DNA of 47,187 nucleotides from Streptomyces spinoverrucosus (GTDB lineage Bacteria; Actinomycetota; Actinomycetes; Streptomycetales; Streptomycetaceae). How positions within the stretch are numbered: position 1 is the first letter of the stretch; each line of letters starts with the position of its first letter. Location: NCBI RefSeq assembly GCF_006539505.1, contig NZ_BJND01000071.1:1-47187 (forward strand), in the 5' to 3' direction. Shown here piece after piece: positions 9,808 to 17,400 of this stretch. Position numbers and translations under genes: made by a program. The notes beneath the pieces were generated by a model that had not been told where the DNA came from, searched no databases, and saw only the letters and a program-made list of their open reading frames with translations.

Positions 9808-11163
9808 ATGACTCAGCAGGGGGTGCGCTGGACTGCGGAACAGGTGCTGGCACTGGCGCCTGACGCCGCGTCACGCAAGGCGGGAAGCAAACTCGGAGCG
9901 GCCGGGCCGTGGTCCGAGACGGGGAGTTCCGACGAGGGGACGGTATGGGGACTGTGCAAGGGCAGCGGCAGCAAGCCGTATCAGACGGTCATCGACATCG
10001 CGGACGCGTCCGGCCCCGCGTACAAATGCAGTTGTCCGAGCCGCAAGTTCCCGTGCAAGCACGCGCTCGGGCTGCTGCTGCTCTGGTCGGGCGACGACGG
10101 GGCGGTGCCGCCGGGCCAGGCACCGGACTGGGCCGAGCAGTGGATAGCGGGCAGACGGCAGCGCGCCGCGGAGAAACGAACGCCGGACACGGCAGGTTCG
10201 CCGCCCGCCGCCGCTGATCCCGAGGCGGCGCGGCGTCGTGCGGAGCGACGTGCCGAGCGGATCACGGCGGGCGCGACCGAGTTGGAGCAGCGCCTGGCGG
10301 ACCTGCTGCGCGGTGGCCTGGCCGCGGCGGAGCAGGCGGGGTACGGGCTGTGGGAGGAGACGGCGGCCCGCATGATCGACGCCCAGGCGCCCGGACTGGC
10401 CGCGCGGGTGAGGGAGCTGGAGGCGATCCCGGCGTCCGGGCCGGGGTGGCCGGTGCGGCTGCTGGAGGAGTGCGCGCTGCTCCACCTCCTCGACCAGGGC
10501 TGGCTGCACCGCGACCGGCTGCCGGAGAGCCTGGCGGCGACGGTCCGTTCCCGTGTCGGCCTGCCCGCCTCGGCGGACGGCCCGCCGGTGCGCGACCGCT
10601 GGCTGGTCCTCGCCCAGTACGACACGGCGGACACCCGGCTGACCACGCGCCGAATCTGGCTGTACGGCGCGGACTCCGACCGCACCGCTCTTCTCCTCTC
10701 CTACGGCGCGGCCGGCCGGGCTCCGGAGCTCGCCCTGCCGGTCGGCCTGACCCTGGAGGCGGAGGTGTCCGCCTTCCCGGGCGCGGGCCAGGTGCGCGCG
10801 GCCCTCGGCGACCAGTTCGCGCCGCCCGCACCGACGCCGATCCGGCCTCCGGGCATGACAACGACCCAAGCCGCCGTCCACTACGGCGAGGCGCTCCGCG
10901 CCGACCCGTGGCTCGACTCGGTCCCGGTGACCCTGGACCGTGTCATACCGACCCCGGACGGCAACTCCTGGCAGCTGGCCGACGCCGACGAGGACGCAGC
11001 ACTGCCCCTCACCCCGGCCGCCCGCTCCCGCCCGGGCCTCTGGCGGCTCGTCGCCCTCTCGGGCGGCGCCCCCGTCAAGGTCTTCGGCGAGTGCGGCCAC
11101 CAGGGCTTCACCCCACTGACGGCCTGGCCGCAGGGCGCGGACACGGCGGTACCGCTGTGCTGA
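9808..11163 (+). CDS. SWIM zinc-finger protein, YehQ-like
   Basis: A 451-residue protein starting at ATG 9808. There is no Shine-Dalgarno sequence, and the promoter -10 ends 7 nt upstream, so a leaderless start is likely. The SWIM motif CxC-x6-CxH is intact: C74, C76, C83, H85 in YKCSCPSRKFPCKH. SWIM fingers bind zinc and usually mediate DNA or protein contacts. The middle (140-240) is helical and Arg-rich; the C-terminal half is beta-rich with no named domain. It is divergent from the MoxR operon and precedes the DUF5691 gene by 281 bp of repeats. The same four components (MoxR, DUF5682, vWA, SWIM) group in E. coli as yehL/M/P/Q. The last 14 codons lie inside the first 100-bp repeat unit. 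Confidence 0.88.
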   Translation: MTQQGVRWTAEQVLALAPDAASRKAGSKLGAAGPWSETGSSDEGTVWGLCKGSGSKPYQTVIDIADASGPAYKCSCPSRKFPCKHALGLLLLWSGDDGAVPPGQAPDWAEQWIAGRRQRAAEKRTPDTAGSPPAAADPEAARRRAERRAERITAGATELEQRLADLLRGGLAAAEQAGYGLWEETAARMIDAQAPGLAARVRELEAIPASGPGWPVRLLEECALLHLLDQGWLHRDRLPESLAATVRSRVGLPASADGPPVRDRWLVLAQYDTADTRLTTRRIWLYGADSDRTALLLSYGAAGRAPELALPVGLTLEAEVSAFPGAGQVRAALGDQFAPPAPTPIRPPGMTTTQAAVHYGEALRADPWLDSVPVTLDRVIPTPDGNSWQLADADEDAALPLTPAARSRPGLWRLVALSGGAPVKVFGECGHQGFTPLTAWPQGADTAVPLC

Positions 11164-11422
11164 CGCCACCCTTCACCGCCGTACGTCCCAGACGGCCACG
11201 GACCAGCGCGCCGAAGGAACCACCTGGCCGCAGGGAGCCGACACGGCCGTACCGCTGTGCTGACCCCGCCCATCACCGCCGTACGTCCCATACGGCCGCG
11301 GACCAGCGGACCGAGGGGACCGCCAGGCCACAGGGAGCAGCCACGGCGATACCGCCGTGCTGACCCCGCCCACCACCGCCATACGCCCCAGACGGCCGCG
11401 GACCAGCGCGCCGAAGGGACTC
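11123..11422. repeat. three 100-bp tandem repeats seeded by the SWIM gene 3' end
   Basis: Units begin at 11123, 11223 and 11323. The stop-codon context GTGCTGAC recurs at 11157, 11257 and 11357, exactly 100 bp apart. Unit 1 contains the last 14 codons including the stop of the SWIM gene; units 2 and 3 are diverged non-coding copies. The repeats fill the gap to the DUF5691 gene. Confidence 0.9.
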
Positions 11423-11450
11423 TCGTGACACCGAAAGGACTCTCGTGAAC
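11411..11450 (+). repeat. 20-bp duplication of the DUF5691 translation start, with a 7-codon mini-ORF
   Basis: Positions 11411-11430 and 11431-11450 are tandem copies with two mismatches. Each carries an AAGGGAC/AAAGGAC ribosome site and CTCTCGTGA. The first GTG (11425) reads seven codons and stops at TGA 11446-11448, overlapping the real GTG start at 11445. Confidence 0.7.
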
Positions 11451-13103
11451 AGGACCGCAACTGCTGTGGAGCCGCCCGCACCGGGTGCCCTCGCCGGCCA
11501 CGGTCACGCGGGCGCCGCCGCCTGGGAGGACCTGGTCACCACCGCCCTGCTCGGCACGGACCGGCGCACACCGCCACCCTCACTGTCCGCTCCGGGCCGG
11601 GAGGCACCGATGGCCTTGCTGGACGCCGCGGCCGCGGAGACGGTACGACGCCGGGCCGGCCTCCGCCCCGCACGCCCGGCGCCCCGCCCCGAACCGGCCG
11701 CCGAGGACCCGCGCCCGCCCCTCCCGGCCGCCGCGGCCCGCAGACTCGCCCTCCTGCTGGCCGACCACCCCGGCGCATCCGGCGGCGGCCGCAGAGGCGC
11801 GGCGCCGGACCTCATGGAGCTGCTCCCGCAATGGCTCGCGCTGGCCAACGCCCACCACTACGCGGCACCCCCTGAGGCACTGCCCGCCCTCCTGGACGCG
11901 GCCCGCGGCCGTACGGACCTCCGCCCCGCCGCCCTGACCTTCGCCGGCCCGCGCGCTCTGTGGCTGGCCCGCCTCAACCCGGACTGGCGCTTCGCCCTGC
12001 GTGCGACCCCGGGCGGAGGCACGGCTCTGCCGCACCTCCAGGACACGGAGAAGGTGCAAGGCCTCTGGCAGGAGGGTCTGTTCGCCGAACGGGTGTCCCT
12101 CCTGGCCGCACTCCGCGCCCAGGACGCCACCACCGCACGCGAACTGCTCGCATCGACCTGGACGACGGAACGGGCCGAGGACCGCCTGATGTTCCTCGAT
12201 TCCCTCCGTACGAACCTCACCGCCGAGGACGAGCCATTCCTGGAGCAGGCCCTGGCCGACCGGAGCCGCAACGTACGGGCCACCGCGGCCGAGCTGCTCT
12301 CGGCACTTCCCGGCTCGGCACTGGCCGCACGGATGGCGGTCCGCGCCGGGGCGTGCGTGGCCCTGGACCACACCAGGGACACGCCCACGATCACCGTCGA
12401 GGCACCGCACGAATGCGACGCGAGCATGGAGCGGGACGGCGTGGTCGCCAAGGCCCCGGCCGGGCGCGGCGAACGGTCCTGGTGGTTCGGCCAGTTGGTG
12501 GAAGCAGCGCCCCTCGCGACCTGGCAGGCCCGGCTGGGCGGCAGAACCCCCCAAGAGATCGTGGCTCTCCCGGTGACCGACGACTGGCAGGCCGATCTGC
12601 ACGCGGCCTGGTGCCGGGCGGCGGTCAGACAGCGGAACGCCGACTGGTCCCGCGCCCTGCTGGGCACGCCCTCGGCCCCGGAAGCGGGAGGGCCGGGCGC
12701 GGTGTCGCTGGCCGAGCGGGCCAAGCTGCTGGACACCCTCGGCGCCGACGAGCGAGCCGAGTGGGTCGCGGGGTTCATCGCCACGCACGGCCTGTCCGAG
12801 GCGTTCCAGCTGCTGGGGGTCTGTGCGGTGCCGTGGTCCGCGCCTCTCGGACGGGCGGTTGTCGACGCGCTCAACATCGCGCGGGACGCGGGAAGTTATC
12901 CATGGAGCTTCAGTGGAGTGATGGGCCTGGCGGAACGCTGCCTCGCCCCGTCCGAGGCCAACCGCCTCGACGGCCTCCTGGCGATACCCGAGGAACCGGA
13001 GAACGCATCACCAGGAGCAGGCGGCTACTGGGCCGAGGCCTTCCAGCGCCTGGTCACGACCCTGCGCCTACGAGCGGCGATGGCCGAGGAGCTGAACCCT
13101 TGA
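11445..13103 (+). CDS. DUF5691 family protein
   Basis: A 552-residue protein starting at GTG 11445, with AAAGGAC 8 nt upstream. Residues 1-130 are Ala/Pro/Arg-rich around a conserved-looking WEDLVTTALLGTDRR at about 25-39. Residues about 240-295 contain HEAT-like helices (LADRSRNVRATAAELL). Two stretches carry clustered Trp residues (RSWWFGQLVEAAPL and DWQADLHAAWCRAAV). This gene regularly follows the SWIM gene in Actinobacteria, as far as I recall. Its role is unknown; a helical scaffold for the SWIM or MoxR/vWA partners is a guess. It has no signal peptide or membrane segment. Confidence 0.82.
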   Translation: MNRTATAVEPPAPGALAGHGHAGAAAWEDLVTTALLGTDRRTPPPSLSAPGREAPMALLDAAAAETVRRRAGLRPARPAPRPEPAAEDPRPPLPAAAARRLALLLADHPGASGGGRRGAAPDLMELLPQWLALANAHHYAAPPEALPALLDAARGRTDLRPAALTFAGPRALWLARLNPDWRFALRATPGGGTALPHLQDTEKVQGLWQEGLFAERVSLLAALRAQDATTARELLASTWTTERAEDRLMFLDSLRTNLTAEDEPFLEQALADRSRNVRATAAELLSALPGSALAARMAVRAGACVALDHTRDTPTITVEAPHECDASMERDGVVAKAPAGRGERSWWFGQLVEAAPLATWQARLGGRTPQEIVALPVTDDWQADLHAAWCRAAVRQRNADWSRALLGTPSAPEAGGPGAVSLAERAKLLDTLGADERAEWVAGFIATHGLSEAFQLLGVCAVPWSAPLGRAVVDALNIARDAGSYPWSFSGVMGLAERCLAPSEANRLDGLLAIPEEPENASPGAGGYWAEAFQRLVTTLRLRAAMAEELNP

Positions 13104-13440
13104 CGAAAGCGGAACACGGCACCGACCCTCGCCTGTCACACCGCCGGGCGGCCACCGGACCAGGCCTCACCTGCCCCACCACCCCGGGAACGGGCATCGC
13201 ACCAGGCCTCACCTGCGCCACGCCGGAACGGCCACCGCACCAGGCCTCACCTGCGCCACGCCGGAACGGCCACCGCACCGGGCCTCACGTGCTCCACCAC
13301 AGCGGCGGAACGCTGCGACAAAACCGCTGCCATGCTCCGGCCCGGCGTTCTCACGGCTCCGAACCGGACGCCCTCAGCCCCGCCCGGGCGACGGAGCACC
13401 GCTCCAGAGGCACACCCACCCCGCCGCCAACACGCAAGGC
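13104..13440. repeat. convergent intergenic region with 38-41-bp tandem repeats
   Basis: The block ACCAGGCCTCACCTGCGCC recurs at about 13160, 13200 and 13238, with a diverged copy at 13276. The last period is exactly 38 bp. It separates the convergent DUF5691 gene and icmB. No open frame with gene-like character and no clear terminator hairpin were seen. Confidence 0.75.
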
Positions 13441-13857
<417 letters not shown>

Positions 13858-13869
13858 CACTGCCTCCAT

Positions 13870-14555
13870 GAAGCGATTACATCCATCCGTACCGACAAGT
13901 ACCGCACAGATCCCTCATGCCCGGACACGCGGCGCGCCACCCGCGCCGACGGCCACCGCACACTCGCCGGGCCGCACCCAGCCGTACCCACCGGGGAAGT
14001 GAACGAACGTTATCGCCAGCAGCCCGCAACCGGCAGTTTTACGGTGTGGACCGAGGGGGAAATCACATAGTGGGACACATTCGAACGCGCGGAGTTCCAG
14101 CGAACCCGCGCAACGGGAGCCGCAACGAGGCCGCCCCATCTCCGCGCCGCAGGCCAGCGCCGCGGCGGTGAGGCGTATCGACGCAGGCACGAAGGGCATC
14201 AACGACACGTAGCGCAGGGGACACATTCCGTAACCAACACCACACCAGCCTCAAAACACACACAAGGCCTCACACATCGCCACGAGGCCGAACAAGACCA
14301 GACAGGCGGCACAGACCCCGCACACAGCGCGACCCACACCACAACCAGCGCCACCTCACGCCACCAAACACCACGGCGCACACCCGCACCCAGCGCACAC
14401 GGCGTACCACCCCGTACTACCCCCGCACTACCCAGCACCACTCCGCACCGCCCCGCACCACGCGCCACCCTTCGCGCCCCGTAGCCCCTCCACCGCGACT
14501 CCCACGGGCGCACACGGGACAGAGCCGTCCACCGTGTGCCGACGGGAGGTCGGCC
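13870..14555. other. 686-bp divergent intergenic region between icmB and the lipase gene
   Basis: Near icmB the minus strand has TTGTCGGTA (13898-13890), N8 and TGTAAT, a partial match to the damage promoter seen at 9778. The sequence GGGACACATTC occurs twice (about 14071 and 14219). From about 14228 to 14510 the plus strand is A/C-rich with almost no secondary structure. Only short Arg/Pro-rich frames are present, none convincing. Confidence 0.6.
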
Positions 14556-15449
14556 ATGAAGGTCACGCAGGTCACCAGGGCGCTGCTGCCCTTTCACCCG
14601 CTCTACCGGCATCTGCTCCCCATCCCGAGCAGCCTCGCGGGACTCTCACTGGCCCTCCTGAAAGCCACCGCCCTGGAGATCGCGATCCTGGCCGGGCACC
14701 TGATCCTCTACCCCTCCGGCATCATCCAGGAGCGCCGTACACCGGCTCCCCGCATGCCCACCCCGGAGGACGCCGCCCAGCTCCCCAGGGAGGGCAAGCC
14801 GCCGGTCGTCCTGCTGCACGGCTTTATCGACAACCGCTCTGTCTTCCTGCTCCTGCGCCGCTCCCTGGCCCAGCACGGCAGGCACCAGGTCGTGTCGCTG
14901 AACTACTCCCCACTGACCTGCGACATCCGTACGGCCGCCAAGCTGCTCGGCCGGCACATAGAGGAGATCTGCGAACGCACGGACAGCGATCAGGTCGACA
15001 TCGTGGGCCACAGCCTCGGTGGGCTGATCGCGCGCTACTACGTGCAGCGACTCGCCGGTGACACGCGCGTCCGGACGCTTGTCACCCTCGGTACACCGCA
15101 CTCCGGCACCCGGGTCGCGCCGCTGGCGAACGCCCACCCCATAGTGCGCCAGATGCGCCCCGGCTCCGCCGTCATCGAGGAGCTCGCGCTGCCCGCGCCC
15201 GGCTGCCGTACGCGGTTCGTGAGCTTCTGGAGCGACCTCGACCACCTGATGGACCCGTTGGAGACGGCCTGCCTGGAGCATCCCGACCTGCTGGCGCAGA
15301 ACGTCCGGGTGAGCGGCATCGGCCACCTCGCTCTCCCAGTGCACCCCGCCGTCGCGTCCGGCATACGCCAGGCCCTCGAGGGCGGCTACCACAGCAACAC
15401 GGAGGGTGCACAGTCCGCCACGCCCAACGGCGGCCTCACCGTGGCCTGA
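14556..15449 (+). CDS. membrane-anchored alpha/beta hydrolase (lipase/esterase)
   Basis: A 297-residue protein starting at ATG 14556, with GGGAGG about 8 nt upstream. The N-terminus has a hydrophobic helix at about 24-53, probably a signal anchor because no clear cleavage site follows. The hydrolase core shows the oxyanion HGF at 88-90, the nucleophile elbow GHSLGG at 151-156 (Ser153), an Asp within SDLDHLMD at 226-233 and the catalytic His in GIGH (H257). The sequence LGTPHSGT at 178-185 is typical of triacylglycerol lipases and PGAP1-like esterases. Substrate unknown. It is a single-gene unit facing away from icmB. Confidence 0.85.
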   Translation: MKVTQVTRALLPFHPLYRHLLPIPSSLAGLSLALLKATALEIAILAGHLILYPSGIIQERRTPAPRMPTPEDAAQLPREGKPPVVLLHGFIDNRSVFLLLRRSLAQHGRHQVVSLNYSPLTCDIRTAAKLLGRHIEEICERTDSDQVDIVGHSLGGLIARYYVQRLAGDTRVRTLVTLGTPHSGTRVAPLANAHPIVRQMRPGSAVIEELALPAPGCRTRFVSFWSDLDHLMDPLETACLEHPDLLAQNVRVSGIGHLALPVHPAVASGIRQALEGGYHSNTEGAQSATPNGGLTVA

Positions 15450-15671
15450 CCATTCCCCGCCGGTCACTGTCCAGTTACCCGCTCGTCACCCACCAGCCCC
15501 GGCCGGTCATCCCCTGGCCACCTGCCCGCACCGCGGCCACACAGCCAACTCATCGCCCCTGAACAGCCGTCGACGTCGAACAGTCTTCGAACACAACCCC
15601 AAACCCGTGCCCGCAGTCCGCCGAAACACCGCCGAATGCCCGTTTCCTGCGCGCGCGAAACCTGTAGAAGA

Positions 15672-15701
15672 TTGTCGTGCCCGCGTACCGCCGGGTACAG
15701 T
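15672..15701 (+). promoter_or_regulatory. probable vegetative promoter of the M23 peptidase gene
   Basis: TTGTCG at 15672-15677 and TACAGT at 15696-15701 are separated by 18 bp, an HrdB-type arrangement. A short inverted repeat GTACC/GGTAC (15685-15697) overlaps the spacer. It would leave a 5' UTR of about 40 nt before GTG 15750. The 300-bp gap from 15450 holds nothing else supported. Confidence 0.5.
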
Positions 15702-15749
15702 CGCCGCACTGCTCTGCCAGCCCCTGTTGTCGAGGCGAAAGAGAAGTTG

Positions 15750-17342
15750 GTGAACGACCGTCACCCGTCGGGGACTATGACCACCCCGGCTCCGGCTTCC
15801 GAAGCCGCCTCGGCGCATTACGCGTCGTACGGCACCCAGGAAGCCCAGTACGGCGACTTCACCACATACGCCGGCTACTCCGCCAACGGATTTGACACCG
15901 GCAGCCACGCCACGACGACCGCCCCGACCGCCACCACGACCTTCGAGAGCGATCCGCTCTTCGGCGACCTCGCGGGCAGCGGTCACGGCACCGGCGCGTA
16001 CGACGCCTCCCAGTGGTCCACCGGCAGCCATCAAACCGTCAACTACGACCCATACGCGGCCCAGCATCACGCCGCCTACGACACCGGCGCCTACGACACG
16101 ACCACCTGGAACGCCGACCACCAGCAGCTCCCCCTGATCCCGCAGCAGGCGGGCGCGGTGGACGCCAGCGGCCAGTGGGACGCGAGCGCATGGCTCCAGC
16201 CCGAGCAGGGCGGCCCGGCCGACCAGACCCAGCACTGGGAATGGGGCACGCAGACCTTCGACACGGGCGCGTACGACGCCACGCAGTGGAACTCCGACGG
16301 CGGCGGCCACGGCACCGGCCAGGCCACCGAGGAGTACGAACAGCACACCCAGACTTACGACTTCGCCCAGCACGCCGAGCCATTCGACCACCAGGCGACC
16401 GCGCCATTCGACGAGCAGGCGAACGCGACATTCGACCAGCAGGCGACCGCGACCTTCGAGCAGGTCGACCTCGGCGAAGCCACCCACGGCGACGACGACC
16501 CGGACACCACCGGCGAGACGCCCGCCGCGGCCCCCCTCCTCCTCGACGACCAGGAGGAGGTCACCCCCGCCCCGACCGGCCGCGCGGCCGCGCGCAACGC
16601 CGCCCGCTCCCGTCGCCGTACGCCCGCCAAGCGCTCCGCGCTGCTGACCGTCGCTGTGCCGTCGGCCTGTGTGATGGGCGTGGCGGGTATCGCCGCCGCC
16701 TCCGTCGGCACCCTCTCCGGAGGAGACGACCAGGACACCTCGGCTTCGGCCGCGGACGCGCAGGCGGTGAAACCATCCGCCGCCAACCAGCAGCTGAACA
16801 CGCAGCTCGAAAGCCTCAGCGCGGAGGCCCAGGACTTCGGCGACCGGGTCAGCCGTACGCAGGAGCGCATCGACCTCAAGGAGCAGCAGGCGGCCGAGAA
16901 GCGGAGGGCGGCGGAGGAGGCGGCTCGCAAGGAGCGGCTGCGCCCGAAGTTCGCGCTGCCGGTCGCGCAGCACGGGCTGAGCGCCTACTACGGCCAGGCC
17001 GGCATCAACTGGATGTCCGTGCACACCGGCATCGACTTCCCCGTCTCGTACGGCACGACGGTGATGGCCGCGACGGACGGCACGGTCCGTACGGAGTGGA
17101 ACAGCGCGTACGGCAACATGATGATCGTGACGGCGATGGACGGTACGGAGACCTGGTACTGCCACCTCTCCAGCTACCAGGTCGCCTCCGGTACGACCGT
17201 CAAGGCCGGCGACCCGATCGCGTACTCCGGCAACTCCGGCAACTCGACCGGCCCGCACCTGCACTTCGAGGTGCGCCCAGGCGGCGGATCGTCGATCGAC
17301 CCGCTGTCCTGGCTGCGCAGCCACGGGCTCGACCCGTCGTAA
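15750..17342 (+). CDS. membrane-anchored M23 (LytM) peptidoglycan endopeptidase
   Basis: A 530-residue protein starting at GTG 15750 (VNDRHPSGTM), with a weak GAAAGAGAAG upstream. Residues 1-290 form a long disordered cytosolic region with repeats of FDTGAYDATQW and (A/N)xFDQQA type. A basic patch (RSRRRTPAKR) precedes one transmembrane helix at about 296-320. Residues 340-397 are a Lys/Glu coiled coil. The M23 domain (405-520) has zinc ligands H425 and D429 (HTGID) and HLH (H503, H505), plus H472. It would cut peptide crosslinks in the wall. The cytosolic repeat region could dock a regulator. It is convergent with pcrA, 58 bp away. Confidence 0.88.
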   Translation: MNDRHPSGTMTTPAPASEAASAHYASYGTQEAQYGDFTTYAGYSANGFDTGSHATTTAPTATTTFESDPLFGDLAGSGHGTGAYDASQWSTGSHQTVNYDPYAAQHHAAYDTGAYDTTTWNADHQQLPLIPQQAGAVDASGQWDASAWLQPEQGGPADQTQHWEWGTQTFDTGAYDATQWNSDGGGHGTGQATEEYEQHTQTYDFAQHAEPFDHQATAPFDEQANATFDQQATATFEQVDLGEATHGDDDPDTTGETPAAAPLLLDDQEEVTPAPTGRAAARNAARSRRRTPAKRSALLTVAVPSACVMGVAGIAAASVGTLSGGDDQDTSASAADAQAVKPSAANQQLNTQLESLSAEAQDFGDRVSRTQERIDLKEQQAAEKRRAAEEAARKERLRPKFALPVAQHGLSAYYGQAGINWMSVHTGIDFPVSYGTTVMAATDGTVRTEWNSAYGNMMIVTAMDGTETWYCHLSSYQVASGTTVKAGDPIAYSGNSGNSTGPHLHFEVRPGGGSSIDPLSWLRSHGLDPS

Positions 17343-17400
17343 CGAACACCCGGGTGAGCGGGGGCTCTGCGCGAGACCCCCGGCCCCCAGTGCCGTACCT

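Noticed and set aside
13876..13898. Damage-type promoter before icmB (TTGTCGGTA-N8-TGTAAT)
   Set aside because: The last -35 base and the key A of the -10 differ, and TTGTCG alone is a common vegetative -35. It is noted in the intergenic entry but not called.
14062..14216. Short plus-strand ORFs (33 and 14 codons) between icmB and the lipase gene
   Set aside because: They are GTG starts without ribosome sites, and the products are Arg/Pro-rich with no recognisable feature.
15576..15596. LexA/SOS box candidate (TCGAAC...TTCGAA) before the M23 gene
   Set aside because: The half-sites do not have the spacing of the actinobacterial SOS box (TCGAAC-N4-GTTCGA).
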